Source: Christensenella hongkongensis (GTDB taxonomy: Bacteria; Bacillota; Clostridia; Christensenellales; Christensenellaceae). From it: a stretch of 64,000 nt of DNA. A program made the translations under genes and the position numbers. The stretch's first letter is position 1. Every line of letters starts with the position of its first letter. Below, piece after piece: positions 42,044-51,787 of the stretch. The stretch is taken from positions 39,908 to 103,907 of the forward strand of contig NZ_LAYJ01000033.1 of the NCBI RefSeq assembly GCF_000981035.1, given 5' to 3'. The notes beneath the pieces are model-generated. The model made no database searches, had not been told where the DNA came from, and saw nothing but the letters and a program-made list of their open reading frames with translations.

Positions 42044-42646
42044 TCACGCGCTTCTTCCTGCCGGAGCCTCCCTGTAATTGTTTCGCACAATATCCAAAAA
42101 ATATCGATGTACGCTGCGGTTATCAGTCAGCTCCGGATGAAATGCGGTTACCAGCATATTTCCCTGCCTGGCCGCTACAATCTTCTCATCTACTCTTGCA
42201 AGAATATCCACATTTTTCCCTGCCGATTCAATATATGGTCCGCGGATAAACGTCATTGGGATCAGCCCAATCCCCACAAATTCCTCTATCACCTCAAAAC
42301 TGCCAAGCTGCCTGCCATATGCGTTACGCCTGACTGTCGTATCCATGCAGGCAAAGCATGGCTGATCACCGCCCGTAATCCTTTTTGCAAGGAGAATCAG
42401 CCCCGCACACGTCCCCAGCACCGGCAGGCCGTTTCGAATCATCTCCTGAAGCGGTTCCAGCAAATCCAGTCTTACCAGAAGCTTTCTCATCACAGTACTC
42501 TCCCCGCCCGGCAAAATCAGCCCATCCATTTTTTGTCCCGGTATGTCGCTCTTTTTTCGTATTTCAAAGCATGTGATTCCCTCATCCTCCAAAATGCCAA
42601 TGTGCTCGGCAAAAGCGCCTTGAAGAGCCAATACTCCTATGTTCAT
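42044..42646 (-). CDS. pdxT: Pyridoxal 5'-phosphate synthase glutaminase subunit PdxT
   Basis: Hydrolyses glutamine and passes ammonia to PdxS. 200 residues. Class I glutaminase triad: Cys80 in G-T-C-A-G, and His/Glu in F-H-P-E-L-T. P-G-G-E-S-T at 47-52 is the family mark. It starts one base after the pdxS stop, so the subunits are coupled. Confidence 0.97.
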   Translation of the reverse strand: MNIGVLALQGAFAEHIGILEDEGITCFEIRKKSDIPGQKMDGLILPGGESTVMRKLLVRLDLLEPLQEMIRNGLPVLGTCAGLILLAKRITGGDQPCFACMDTTVRRNAYGRQLGSFEVIEEFVGIGLIPMTFIRGPYIESAGKNVDILARVDEKIVAARQGNMLVTAFHPELTDNRSVHRYFLDIVRNNYREAPAGRSA

Positions 42647-42647
42647 C

Positions 42648-43523
42648 TTATTTTCCCCGTTCCGCCATCAGGATCTCAATCTCCTGTTCGTTGATTCCAA
42701 CCATCGCTTCTCCAAGATCCTCGGAAAGCCGCGCGAGCATATCCGCATCGTGATAGTTCGTTACTGCCGCGACGATTGCAGCGGCGCGTTTTTCCGGATT
42801 TCCCGACTTAAAGATACCTGAGCCAACAAAAACGCCTTCCGCGCCAAGCTGCATCATCAATGCCGCATCAGCCGGAGTTGCGATTCCGCCCGCCGCAAAA
42901 TTTACAACCGGCAGTTTTCCGTTTCCATGCACATAGCGCAACAACTCATATGGTACGCCCAATTTTTTTGCCGATTCAAATAATTCGTCCTCCGCAAGTG
43001 ATGAAATTCTTCTCATTTCACTTGTCAGCATACGCATATGCCGCACCGCCTGAACAATATCTCCCGTTCCGGGTTCGCCTTTTGTTCGGATCATGGAGGC
43101 GCCTTCCGCAATTCTGCGAAGCGCCTCCGACAGATCCTTTGCGCCGCATACGAACGGCACCTTAAATTGTGTTTTGTCAATGTGGTAAACATCATCCGCT
43201 GGGGAAAGCACTTCGCTTTCATCGATATAATCGATCTGGATTGCCTGAAGTATCTGTGCTTCCGCGAAATGACCTATCCTCACCTTCGCCATGACCGGAA
43301 TGCTTACAGCTTCCTGTATCCCGCGGATCATACCCGGATCGCTCATGCGGGAAACGCCCCCTGCCGCGCGAATATCGGCAGGTATGCGTTCCAGGGCCAT
43401 GACTGCACACGCGCCCGCATCCTCCGCAATTTTTGCCTGCTGCGGCGTCGTTACATCCATAATAACGCCGCCTTTGAGCATCTGTGCTAAATTCTTGTTC
43501 AGTTCATATCGTTCTTCTGCCAT
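42648..43523 (-). CDS. pdxS: Pyridoxal 5'-phosphate synthase lyase subunit PdxS
   Basis: Builds PLP from ribose 5-phosphate, glyceraldehyde 3-phosphate and ammonia. 291 residues, a (beta/alpha)8 barrel of near-universal sequence: [19 protein letters not shown], the lysine-bearing M-A-K-V-R-I-G-H, and [13 protein letters not shown]. It is the first gene of pdxST, with its own promoter overlapping that of pdxR. Confidence 0.98.
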   Translation of the reverse strand: MAEERYELNKNLAQMLKGGVIMDVTTPQQAKIAEDAGACAVMALERIPADIRAAGGVSRMSDPGMIRGIQEAVSIPVMAKVRIGHFAEAQILQAIQIDYIDESEVLSPADDVYHIDKTQFKVPFVCGAKDLSEALRRIAEGASMIRTKGEPGTGDIVQAVRHMRMLTSEMRRISSLAEDELFESAKKLGVPYELLRYVHGNGKLPVVNFAAGGIATPADAALMMQLGAEGVFVGSGIFKSGNPEKRAAAIVAAVTNYHDADMLARLSEDLGEAMVGINEQEIEILMAERGK

Positions 43524-43539
43524 TTTTCAAGTTCCTTTC

Positions 43540-43594
43540 TTGACATTGTTATTGTTTACGACTATGATTATAACCACAACTGATCTGTATTCAA
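43540..43594. promoter_or_regulatory. Overlapping divergent promoters of pdxR and pdxST
   Basis: Plus (pdxR): TTGACA 43540-43545, 17-nt spacer, TATGAT 43563-43568. Minus (pdxS): TTGAAT (complement of 43589-43594), 16-nt spacer, TATAAT (complement of 43567-43572). The two -10 boxes share bases 43567-43568, so the polymerases should exclude one another. Confidence 0.7.
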
Positions 43595-43638
43595 TCGCCA
43601 GTTTTATTCTTTTTTAGCATGCCAGATTGGAGGTTTCC

Positions 43639-45042
43639 ATGTTAACGCCTATTTTAAAACATCATGATAAAATACCCGTTTACGAACAATTATACCGCTA
43701 TATCCGCAGTGAAATAGAATGCGGAAACCTTATAAAAGGGCAACGGCTCCCATCCAAGCGTAAATTTTCCGTGCACTTGAAAATCAGCCAAAGTACAATC
43801 GAAAATGCGTATGCACAGCTTAGCGCTGAGGGTTATATCTATTCTCTGCCCAAGCGCGGTTATTTCGTCAACGAATTTTCCGGTTACCATATAAATTCTT
43901 CTCCGTCTGTTCCGCATGAAAGCTTTGAACCTCCCCATACGCCGCCGTCCATTCAATTTGATCTCAGGACCAATTCTGTGGATACACAGCACTTCCCCTT
44001 CTCGGTTTGGGCAAAGCTGATGCGTGAATGCCTCAACGAAAACAGCCAGGAGCTGCTGCGTGCCGCCGTTCCGCAGGGCAATTTATCACTTCGCCAGGAA
44101 ATCGTACGGTATCTCCACGACTTTCGCGGAATTGACGCCCAGCCGTCCCAAATCGTTTTGGGCGCGGGTTCAGAGTATCTCCTTGGTCTCATTACGCAGC
44201 TTCTGGGCCGCGACAGTACGTATGCAGTGGAAAACCCGGGGTACCCAAAAACAGCCCGTATCCTGAATGCAAACGGCCTCAAGACAGTATTTATACCCCT
44301 GGATCACAACGGTATAGATATCGACGTGCTCTCTTCCTGCTCCGCCAATGTTCTTCATGTAACGCCCTCGCACCATTTTCCTCTTGGCATCGTTACTCCC
44401 ATTGGCCGCCGGCAATCCCTTCTGGACTGGGCAGGCAAAGGAGAAAAACGCTACATCATTGAAGACGATTATGACAGCGAATTTCGTTTTTCCGGAAGGC
44501 CAATACCCGCGCTGCAAAGCCTTGACACAAATGAGCGTGTCATCTATATGAATACCTTTGCAAAAACGCTTGCCCCTTCCCTGCGTATCAGCTATATGGT
44601 TTTACCTCCGCATCTTGTACGGCGTTTCCATCAGGAATTATACTTTTACTCCTGTACCATACCAAGCTTTGAACAGGAAACGCTGAATAAATTCCTCAGC
44701 CGCGGTTATTTTGAACGGCATCTAAGCCGCATGCGCGGCCGCTATAAGTTCTGCCGCGATACTTTTATTTCACACCTGACAAAAAACATACCAAAATCAC
44801 TTATTAAAATCAGCGGCCAGGATTCCGGCCTTCATCTCTTGCTTACGGTAGAAAACGGAATGGACGAGCAGTTACTGGTCTCTTCAGCACAAAAAAAAGG
44901 AGTACGGGTTTACGGGCTTTCATCCTACTATCATAACTCCTACGCATCACCTGTTTTTCCTGCCATAGTGGTTGGTTACTCCGGTTACCAACCGGACGAG
45001 CTTACGGAAGTGGCACATTTACTACAGACAGCATGGTTTTAA
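43639..45042 (+). CDS. pdxR: PdxR, MocR-type regulator of PLP synthesis
   Basis: 467 residues from the ATG at 43639 with TTGGAGG upstream; an in-frame TTG at 43627 is inside the ribosome site. N-terminal GntR winged HTH (about 8-75: P-V-Y-E-Q-L-Y-R-Y-I-R, S-Q-S-T-I-E-N-A-Y-A-Q-L) is fused to an aminotransferase class I-like domain with the PLP lysine in N-T-F-A-K-T-L-A-P-S-L-R. In other Gram-positives PdxR activates pdxST when PLP is low and represses itself. The divergent location supports that here. Confidence 0.94.
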   Translation: MLTPILKHHDKIPVYEQLYRYIRSEIECGNLIKGQRLPSKRKFSVHLKISQSTIENAYAQLSAEGYIYSLPKRGYFVNEFSGYHINSSPSVPHESFEPPHTPPSIQFDLRTNSVDTQHFPFSVWAKLMRECLNENSQELLRAAVPQGNLSLRQEIVRYLHDFRGIDAQPSQIVLGAGSEYLLGLITQLLGRDSTYAVENPGYPKTARILNANGLKTVFIPLDHNGIDIDVLSSCSANVLHVTPSHHFPLGIVTPIGRRQSLLDWAGKGEKRYIIEDDYDSEFRFSGRPIPALQSLDTNERVIYMNTFAKTLAPSLRISYMVLPPHLVRRFHQELYFYSCTIPSFEQETLNKFLSRGYFERHLSRMRGRYKFCRDTFISHLTKNIPKSLIKISGQDSGLHLLLTVENGMDEQLLVSSAQKKGVRVYGLSSYYHNSYASPVFPAIVVGYSGYQPDELTEVAHLLQTAWF

Positions 45043-45061
45043 AATAAATTTCGACGAATGC

Positions 45062-45090
45062 TTGACATATCGTTTTCCATTCTGTAAAAT
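45062..45090 (+). promoter_or_regulatory. Promoter of the MATE-MarR operon
   Basis: -35 TTGACA (45062-45067), 17-nt spacer, -10 TAAAAT (45085-45090). The leader is about 47 nt and ends in AATGAGGTGAACC before the ATG. I see no clean MarR palindrome. Confidence 0.7.
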
Positions 45091-45143
45091 GTCCAATATC
45101 GTACTAATTTTAATTTGCTCTATTTTATAGAATGAGGTGAACC

Positions 45144-46487
45144 ATGCAAACGCAACCAAGCGAAAAACAATTTTTCAGATACGTTATCCCATCCATGCTA
45201 ACCATGCTTCTTATGGGTTTCTATGCGATCATAGACGGATTTTTCGTTGGCCATGCAATCGGCGATACCGGTCTTGCCGCAATCAATCTTTCCTGGCCTA
45301 TCGCGGCTTTTCTTCTTGCTGCGGGCACCGGAATTGGCGCGGGAGGCTCGGTCGTGATGTCTACACGTCTCGGCGAAGGCCGTCTTGAGGAATCCCGCCG
45401 GGCTTACGGGAACACCTTTTTTGTGCTGATTTTCTTCAGCATCGCAATGACGGTAATCCTCTCATTATTCTATGTCCCAATCTTAAGCTTCCTCGGAGCT
45501 GAGGGCGAGTTATTACAGGCGGCAGCCGAATATACTCAGATCGTTGCCGCAGGCAGCGCCTGCCAGATTTTAGGGACGGGGATTGTTCCTCTCCTGCGCA
45601 ACAAGGGAAAGACGATTTCCGCCATGATCGCTATGATCAGCGGCCTTGGAACCAATATTGTGCTCGATGCCCTGTTTATCATGGGCTTTGGCTGGGGAAT
45701 GTTCGGAGCAGCACTCGCAACCGTAATTGCACAGGCAATCGTCGCTGTCGTCAGCCTTATTATGCTGCTTTCCAAAAAGGAAAACCGTCTTTCATACAAA
45801 ACGATGAGCCCTGATATCCGTACCATTGGGAAACTCCTTAAAATCGGATTTTCACCCTTTGGTATTTCCTTCGCGCCCTCGATCGTTATTATTCTCGCAA
45901 ACTGGCAGTGTCTTGCTTATGGCGGCGGCGTTGTGGTTGCGGCGTATTCTGTACTGATGTATTTTGTGACCTCAGTGCAGCAGCTTTTATATGGCGTTGG
46001 CGAAGGAATACAGCCCCTTGTCAGTTATTTTAACGGTGCAAAACAACAGCAGCATGTAGATTCCATCCTGAAACGGGCCTTTGCCATGGTACTGATTTTG
46101 AGTGGTGCGCTTCTTTGCGTAGGAATCCTATGCCGTACAGGAATCCCTGCAATCTTTGGCGCTTCCAGCGAAACTGCGGCGCTTGTCTCTCAGGCGCTCG
46201 TTATTTCATCCTTCGCCTTTCCACTGGTTGGCATTACAAGGCTTGCTTCCTCATTTTTCTACGCAACACAGAATACGCGGTTTTCTGCAATTATTATCTA
46301 TATCGATCCGCTTGTCCTTACGCCGCTTTTCCTGTTTACGCTTCCTCTGCTGTTTGACGTGACGGGAATATGGCTCGCGATGCCTGCGGCCCAGCTTGCA
46401 CTTGTCGTCATTGTGGCGTTTCTGTTCAGGAAATATCGCCATTTTCATAAAATAAATCGATTGGAGTATTCTTATGAAACAAAATGA
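45144..46487 (+). CDS. MATE family efflux transporter
   Basis: 447 residues with about 12 membrane helices in two repeats. MATE motifs: M-L-L-M-G-F-Y-A-I-I-D-G-F-F-V-G and the second-half equivalent L-L-Y-G-V-G-E-G-I-Q-P-L. It exports cationic drugs or metabolites using sodium or protons. It overlaps the downstream marR gene by 14 nt, which suggests the regulator controls it. Confidence 0.93.
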   Translation: MQTQPSEKQFFRYVIPSMLTMLLMGFYAIIDGFFVGHAIGDTGLAAINLSWPIAAFLLAAGTGIGAGGSVVMSTRLGEGRLEESRRAYGNTFFVLIFFSIAMTVILSLFYVPILSFLGAEGELLQAAAEYTQIVAAGSACQILGTGIVPLLRNKGKTISAMIAMISGLGTNIVLDALFIMGFGWGMFGAALATVIAQAIVAVVSLIMLLSKKENRLSYKTMSPDIRTIGKLLKIGFSPFGISFAPSIVIILANWQCLAYGGGVVVAAYSVLMYFVTSVQQLLYGVGEGIQPLVSYFNGAKQQQHVDSILKRAFAMVLILSGALLCVGILCRTGIPAIFGASSETAALVSQALVISSFAFPLVGITRLASSFFYATQNTRFSAIIIYIDPLVLTPLFLFTLPLLFDVTGIWLAMPAAQLALVVIVAFLFRKYRHFHKINRLEYSYETK

Positions 46488-46923
46488 AGAAATCAGAAAG
46501 GAAATCGATCTTTATTACGAAAACTGGTTCAAAATCAATTATGCTTATTCCAGCTGGGCGCAAAGTCACGGCACTTCGGAAAATATGATATTGTCGCTTT
46601 ATGAAATTGCCAGTGCCAAGGATGGTTGTACGCAACAGAGCCTGTGCCGCAAGCTTCTCCTGCCTAAGCAAACCATTTCTTTTATTCTTCACAAGCTCGA
46701 AAAACAGGGATTTTTATTCCGCAAAGAAAATCCGGGCGACAGGCGTAATAAGCTCGTGTTTTTAACTGAAGAAGGAAAAGCATATGCTGATGATGTACTC
46801 ACAAAACTGGAGCAGGCTGAAATAAAGGCTTACCAGAGCATGACTACCGCGCAGCGCAAGGCAGTAACACAAGGACTTCGTATGCTTGCAGACGCGCTTT
46901 CAGAGCAGCTATGTCCAAAGTAA
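46474..46923 (+). CDS. MarR family transcriptional regulator
   Basis: 149 residues, winged HTH with the usual long first and last dimer helices. Recognition helix region C-R-K-L-L-L-P-K-Q-T-I-S-F-I-L-H-K-L-E and wing F-R-K-E-N-P-G-D-R-R-N-K-L-V-F-L-T-E-E-G. RBS TTGGAG. It probably represses the MATE gene with which it is translationally coupled. Confidence 0.92.
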   Translation: MKQNEEIRKEIDLYYENWFKINYAYSSWAQSHGTSENMILSLYEIASAKDGCTQQSLCRKLLLPKQTISFILHKLEKQGFLFRKENPGDRRNKLVFLTEEGKAYADDVLTKLEQAEIKAYQSMTTAQRKAVTQGLRMLADALSEQLCPK

Positions 46924-46958
46924 AAAACCTTTCCCTGTGAAGGAGGAAAGGTTTTTTG
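46922..46958 (+). terminator. Terminator of the MATE-MarR operon
   Basis: Stem AAAAACCTTTCC/GGAAAGGTTTTT with a loop of about 10 nt. Confidence 0.86.
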
Positions 46959-47090
46959 TACTAACACTGAGAAGGAATTTATGAAGAAAAAATCTATGGT
47001 TTTATCTTAATCCCTGTTTGTGATTGCTGTGTGATAATTATGTAGAATTTTTCTGAATATCAAAAGGAAGATTCCATTCCTTTTTTCATA

Positions 47091-47118
47091 AAAAATGCAG
47101 CCACCAGGCTGCATTTTT
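47091..47118 (-). terminator. Terminator of the CNNM-type gene
   Basis: Stem AAAAATGCAGCC/GGCTGCATTTTT with a 4-nt loop, right after the stop at 47122. Confidence 0.85.
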
Positions 47119-47121
47119 ATT

Positions 47122-48477
47122 CTATTTCTTTTCCTCTTTCCCTTCGCTCCCGCTCATTTGATCGAGCTTGGATACAAGCGCCCATTCGACGCGCCGGTCT
47201 TCAATCTTCTCAACATGGATATGGAGCCCAAAGGCATCCACACTCGGATGGCTTCCGTCTTCCGGGATCGTATTCAACCTGCTGAACACAAGGCCGCCAA
47301 GCGTATCGAAATCCTCGTCCTCCGGAAGTTCTATTTCTAACACCTCCGCGATATTTCTGATTTCCGCCGAGCCTGAGATACGCCACAGGTTATCTTTGAC
47401 CGCGATAATCTCCTGTTCGTCCTGCGGATCAAATTCGTCGTAAATATTTCCTACGATCTCCTCGAGAAGATCCTCCATTGTAACGATACCGCTCATTCCG
47501 CCGTACTCGTCCACCACGATAGCAATATGAATTTTCTGCCGCTGCATTTCTCTGAAAAGCACATCCGTATGGACTGATTCCGGAACGCAATAGGCCGGAT
47601 ATATAATATCCATCAGCGGCTTTGGATGCGCGCTCTTTTCGTTGAGCAAATATGCCCGCGTGCTAAGCACGCCAACCACATCGTCAATATCCTCGTCATA
47701 TACCGGAAACCGCGAAAGCCCGCTTTCCCTGATTACCTTCAGGATTTCCTCCGGCGTATCTTCCTTCCAGATTGCCGTCACGTTCGTGCGGTGCATCATT
47801 ACATCTTTCGCAGTCGTATTGTTGAACTCAAAAATGTTCTCAATCATCTCCCGTTCCGCTGCTTCGATGGTGCCGCGTTCTTCTCCGACGTCAACCATCA
47901 GCCGAATCTCCTCCTCGGTCACGGCCTCCTCCTCTTCATTGGGATTCATCCGCAAAAGCCGCAGGATACCGTTTGTGGAAACGGAAAGCAGCCAGACGAT
48001 CGGCTTCATCACAATAGAAAGCGCAGTGATCACACCTGCCGACTTGCGCGCAACCCTATCGGGTTTTTGCATTGCAATACGTTTTGGAACAAGTTCTCCA
48101 AATACAAGCGTAAAATACGATAAGATCAGCGTTATGATGATGACGGCAATGGTATTGAGCGTATCGGGCGAGATCGACGTCACTCCCTGCACGTTTACCA
48201 TCCAGTCTACAAGGCGGCTTGCGAAATTATCTGCCGCAAAGGCGCTACCCAAAAAGCCGGCGAGCGTAATCCCAATCTGGATTGTTGATAAGAAGCCAGC
48301 CGGAATTTCTACCATTTTGAGCATTTGCTTTGCTTTCTTGTCCCCTTCTTCGGCCTGCTTACGAACCTTATTCGCATTCAGCGAAATGACTGCAATTTCG
48401 GTAGAGGCAAAAAAAGCATTGATTGCAATCAAAACTACCTGCAATAAAAGCTGCCACACCAATGGGTCTATTTCCAC
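47122..48477 (-). CDS. CNNM/CorC (HlyC/CorC) family membrane protein
   Basis: 451 residues starting at a GTG (48477) that has GGGAGG 9 nt before it. An in-frame ATG at 48504 is upstream of that site and was rejected. DUF21 membrane domain (about 1-190; I-A-V-I-S-L-N-A-N-K), CBS pair (about 210-340; M-M-H-R-T-N-V and V-D-E-Y-G-G-M-S-G-I-V-T-M-E-D), and a C-terminal CorC_HlyC domain (about 350-440). The family takes part in magnesium or other divalent-ion transport; hemolysin is a historic label. Confidence 0.93.
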   Translation of the reverse strand: MEIDPLVWQLLLQVVLIAINAFFASTEIAVISLNANKVRKQAEEGDKKAKQMLKMVEIPAGFLSTIQIGITLAGFLGSAFAADNFASRLVDWMVNVQGVTSISPDTLNTIAVIIITLILSYFTLVFGELVPKRIAMQKPDRVARKSAGVITALSIVMKPIVWLLSVSTNGILRLLRMNPNEEEEAVTEEEIRLMVDVGEERGTIEAAEREMIENIFEFNNTTAKDVMMHRTNVTAIWKEDTPEEILKVIRESGLSRFPVYDEDIDDVVGVLSTRAYLLNEKSAHPKPLMDIIYPAYCVPESVHTDVLFREMQRQKIHIAIVVDEYGGMSGIVTMEDLLEEIVGNIYDEFDPQDEQEIIAVKDNLWRISGSAEIRNIAEVLEIELPEDEDFDTLGGLVFSRLNTIPEDGSHPSVDAFGLHIHVEKIEDRRVEWALVSKLDQMSGSEGKEEKK

Positions 48478-48657
48478 AAATTCATACCTCCCTGTGGTAA
48501 TCAATTAGATATTACATGATATTATAGCATATTCTTTGCATTATTTAATAAACTTTTTCTAACAAATAGAATCACGATCTTTTATATCCCATATACTTAA
48601 GCAAATAACAACTTCCACTTGCTTTATACGTTAGCAAGGACATACAACGTAATCCAA

Positions 48658-48690
48658 TAAAAAAGCTGCGGCATCTTCCCCTGCCGCAGC
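48658..48690 (-). terminator. Terminator of murA
   Basis: Minus strand: stem GCTGCGGCA/TGCCGCAGC, 8-nt loop, then six or more T. Confidence 0.88.
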
Positions 48691-48706
48691 CCTGCTACTT
48701 TTTCCT

Positions 48707-49996
48707 TTAAAAAATATCTTCATCCTCAGTGTATACCACTTCTTCACGCCGGATATCGGCTCCCAGCTTTTTCAGTTTATCCTCAATGTGGTCATAACCG
48801 CGATCAATATACTTTACATTTTGGATTTCAGTCGTTCCGTCCGCCATCAATCCCGCGACAATGAGCGCTGCGCCCGCCCTAAGGTCTGTTGCGCTTACCG
48901 GCGCGCCCGTTAGCCTGTCAACGCCTTCGACAACCGCCACGCGGTCTTCCGTCGTGATCTGCGCGCCCATACGCCGAATTTCCTTGATATGCTTAAAACG
49001 AGATTCAAAAATCGTTTCTGTAATCATACTGGTACCCTCCGCCGTGGAAAGAAGCACCGTCGCCGGCTGCTGAAGGTCCGTTGGAAATCCTGGATATGGC
49101 ATCGTATTAATCTTGACCGATCTCGGACGTTTATCACAGGTAACGCGTATAAAATCCGCACCCTCATGAATTTCAACTCCCATTTCCTGCATTTTGGCAG
49201 TAAGCGCCTCCATGTGGGTTGGAATTACATTTTTGATCGTCACATCGCCACGCGTCGCAGCGGCGGCAATCATAAACGTCCCTGTTTCAATCTGATCCGG
49301 AATGATCGAATAATTACAGCCATGCAGCTTTTCCACGCCAATGATACGGATGACATCCGTGCCCGCTCCCTTGATTTTCGCACCCATACACACAAGAAAG
49401 TTCGCAACATCTACAACGTGCGGTTCTTTTGCCGCATTGATAATGGATGTCTGCCCATTGGCGCATACCGATGCAAGCATAATATTGATCGTAGCGCCCA
49501 CCGAAACCTTGTCCATATAGATATCGCAGCCCTTCAGGCCTTCCGGAGCAGTCGCCACAACCCTGCCGTATTCCGTCTTGACATTAGCGCCAAGCGCTTC
49601 CATACCTTTGATGTGAAGGTCTATGGGCCGTTCACCAATCGTGCAGCCGCCCGGCAGGCTGATTTCTGCGTCGCCGAAGCGTGAAAGCAGCGCCCCCAGC
49701 ATATAATAAGATGCACGCATCCTTTTTACGAGGTTCATCGTTACTTTACTTGTATTAATATTGGTGGTATCCACCGTCATGGTACCGTTCTCGTCAAATT
49801 CCACTTCCGCGCCGATTTCAGCCAGAATGCGTTTGATGATCAGCACATCGGCAATCCTTGGAAGGTTCTCTATCACGCATATTCCACGCGCCAAAATCGT
49901 CGCAGGCAAAATCGCTACCGCCGCATTCTTGGCCCCCGTAACTTCTATGGTGCCTTTAAGCGGTATTCCGCCGTTTATTACAATTTTTTCTAACAT
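48707..49996 (-). CDS. murA: UDP-N-acetylglucosamine 1-carboxyvinyltransferase
   Basis: First committed step of peptidoglycan synthesis: adds enolpyruvate from PEP to UDP-GlcNAc; target of fosfomycin. 429 residues from the ATG at 49996 (AAGGAAG). The longer frame upstream runs over the promoter. [13 protein letters not shown] has the PEP-binding Cys, so the enzyme should be fosfomycin sensitive. [12 protein letters not shown] with the catalytic Lys is at the start. Confidence 0.96.
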   Translation of the reverse strand: MLEKIVINGGIPLKGTIEVTGAKNAAVAILPATILARGICVIENLPRIADVLIIKRILAEIGAEVEFDENGTMTVDTTNINTSKVTMNLVKRMRASYYMLGALLSRFGDAEISLPGGCTIGERPIDLHIKGMEALGANVKTEYGRVVATAPEGLKGCDIYMDKVSVGATINIMLASVCANGQTSIINAAKEPHVVDVANFLVCMGAKIKGAGTDVIRIIGVEKLHGCNYSIIPDQIETGTFMIAAAATRGDVTIKNVIPTHMEALTAKMQEMGVEIHEGADFIRVTCDKRPRSVKINTMPYPGFPTDLQQPATVLLSTAEGTSMITETIFESRFKHIKEIRRMGAQITTEDRVAVVEGVDRLTGAPVSATDLRAGAALIVAGLMADGTTEIQNVKYIDRGYDHIEDKLKKLGADIRREEVVYTEDEDIF

Positions 49997-50305
49997 ATTA
50001 TCAGGATACTTCCTTATAGTTTTATTATTCAATTTATTGTAACATCTGCAAGTTATTTTTTCAAGCAAACTATTTTGCCCTTCATCAAGGACGGTCAGGC
50101 AGCGTTTTTTTCTGCAACAAAAATCCTAAAGAAGGAAAATGATATTCAGCATATTAACAAATGGCAACGTATATTGATCTGCATTCTGTAAAATGAATGA
50201 ATCGGTACAAAATCGATTCGTTTTGATTTTTTCATGATATCTCATAAAAAAACGAGAAACAAGTGGATTACATTTTCCTGACTGTAGAAAAGGTATTAAA
50301 ACAGA
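49997..50305 (-). promoter_or_regulatory. murA promoter and otherwise empty AT-rich spacer
   Basis: murA promoter on the minus strand: -35 TTGAAA (complement of 50059-50064), 17-nt spacer, -10 TACAAT (complement of 50036-50041). From 50070 to 50305 I see only AT-rich sequence with short stop-interrupted frames and no gene or strong hairpin. Confidence 0.6.
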
Positions 50306-50333
50306 AAAGCGGCAATTTGTAATTGCCGCAACC
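50306..50333 (-). terminator. Terminator of corA
   Basis: Minus strand: stem GCGGCAATT/AATTGCCGC, 3-nt loop, then TTTTCTGTTTT. Confidence 0.82.
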
Positions 50334-50370
50334 AATATTATATCAATACTTTAAGCCTCTGAAAACACAG

Positions 50371-51312
50371 CTAAAACATTTTCTTTTTCCAGAGAAACCA
50401 AACTGCAATGCCCGTGCTTCCAAGGGCAATCACGGTAACCCACATAAAGCCGATTGGATTATCTGCAAACGGAATCCCGCCTACGTTCATACCCCACAGG
50501 CTGGCAAATACCGTCGGTATGGCCAGAATAATTGTAAGGGAAGTTAAAACCTTCATGACAATATTCAGGTTATTTGATATCACGCTTGCAAACGCATCCA
50601 TTGTCCCAGAAAGAATGTCCCGGTAGATTGTTCCCATTTCAATCGCCTGCTTATTTTCTATAATAACGTCCTCCAGCAGGTCCAGATCGTCCGGATAATT
50701 CTGTATTACTTTTGACTTAAGCATTTTTTCCAGCACCACCTCGTTTGACTTGAGGGAGGTCGAAAAATACACCAATGACTTTTCAAGCTTGAGCATCTGG
50801 ATCAGCTCACTGTTTTTCATCGATTTATGCAATGCGTTTTCCACCTGCGTGGATGCTTTATCGATTTGACGCAGATATTGCAGGTATTTTCCTGCATTCT
50901 TATATAAAATCTGAAGTAAAAAACGTGTTTTTTTGCAGGTATCAAAACCACCGCGAACATTTTTGTTCCAGAAATCCTCAAGAATAGATGTTTCCTCGAG
51001 GCACACCGTTATAATGTTATCCGCCGTTATGATGATTCCCATTGGCAGCGTCGTATACATAAAGGAACTTCTCTCCGCGCTGACAATCGGGATATCCACC
51101 AAAACGAGCGTCTGGTCCTCCTCCGCATCGATACGGACTGTTTCCTCTTCATCGAGCGCGGCACGAATAAACTCATCTTCAATGTGCAGGGTATCCCTCA
51201 CAAAAACAAGTTCCTCCTCCGTAGGATCAAGTAAATGAACCCACGCACCCGGCTCTATTCTGTCTATTTCTTTGAATACATTATTCTCAGCGGAGCTGAA
51301 AATCCTTATCAT
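50371..51312 (-). CDS. CorA-like magnesium transporter
   Basis: Pentameric divalent-cation channel. 313 residues from the ATG at 51312. A soluble N-terminal domain (about 1-240), long stalk helix, and two C-terminal helices. The pore signature G-M-N is in L-W-G-M-N-V-G-G-I-P-F between the last two helices, and the tail is basic (W-K-K-K-M-F). It transports magnesium, perhaps cobalt or nickel. The 5' end overlaps a small frame (51287-51526) by 26 nt. Confidence 0.93.
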   Translation of the reverse strand: MIRIFSSAENNVFKEIDRIEPGAWVHLLDPTEEELVFVRDTLHIEDEFIRAALDEEETVRIDAEEDQTLVLVDIPIVSAERSSFMYTTLPMGIIITADNIITVCLEETSILEDFWNKNVRGGFDTCKKTRFLLQILYKNAGKYLQYLRQIDKASTQVENALHKSMKNSELIQMLKLEKSLVYFSTSLKSNEVVLEKMLKSKVIQNYPDDLDLLEDVIIENKQAIEMGTIYRDILSGTMDAFASVISNNLNIVMKVLTSLTIILAIPTVFASLWGMNVGGIPFADNPIGFMWVTVIALGSTGIAVWFLWKKKMF

Positions 51313-51526
51313 TAAAATCACCTACTCCCATTAAGCAGGCGGCGCAGCAGATAGAAAACACCTCACGCACACCGCCGTTTATCAATCCTACACTCGTTCG
51401 TTTAGGGTCTGCGTCCACGTGTTTTTCACCTCCCGAAATAATCGCTCCGTTAAAAGTCCAATCATAATTATAGCCCCATTCAAATTGATATGCAAGCACT
51501 TCATTTTCTGCTAGGATTTTTACCAT
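51287..51526 (-). CDS. Possible small protein upstream of corA, unknown
   Basis: 79 residues, soluble, with no family I recognise. It has codon use like its neighbours, a G-G-x-R-E-V region and a C-C-A-A-C cluster near the end. There is no Shine-Dalgarno sequence; a TATACT box ends 6 nt before the ATG, which would make a leaderless message, though no good -35 is present. It overlaps the corA start, so it could be a leader gene coupled to corA or chance. Confidence 0.38.
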   Translation of the reverse strand: MVKILAENEVLAYQFEWGYNYDWTFNGAIISGGEKHVDADPKRTSVGLINGGVREVFSICCAACLMGVGDFNDKDFQLR

Positions 51527-51586
51527 GGATATAGTATAATAAAAACATTATGATGATATTTTTCGGCTTGCCGGGGCGGGAGCAAA

Positions 51587-51787
51587 ATGGCACAGAAATT
51601 TGAATGTAACGATGTTGTCGTTATGCAAAAAAAACATCCCTGCGGTGGCTACGAGTGGCAAATCCTGCGTACCGGAGCTGATATCAAGATAAAGTGTCTC
51701 ACATGCGGGCATATTGTTATGCTCGATTACGGGACATTTATGAAACGAATGAAAAAGGTTATTACGAATGGAAGAAAACAACAATAG
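51587..51787 (+). CDS. DUF951 family protein
   Basis: 66 residues. Pattern V-V-V-M-Q-K-K-H-P-C-G-G-Y-E-W-Q-I-L-R-T-G-A-D-I-K-I-K-C-L-T-C-G-H, with three cysteines that could bind zinc, defines this small firmicute family of unknown function, often near DNA segregation genes. RBS GGGAG. It overlaps the signal peptidase gene by 20 nt. Confidence 0.9.
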   Translation: MAQKFECNDVVVMQKKHPCGGYEWQILRTGADIKIKCLTCGHIVMLDYGTFMKRMKKVITNGRKQQ

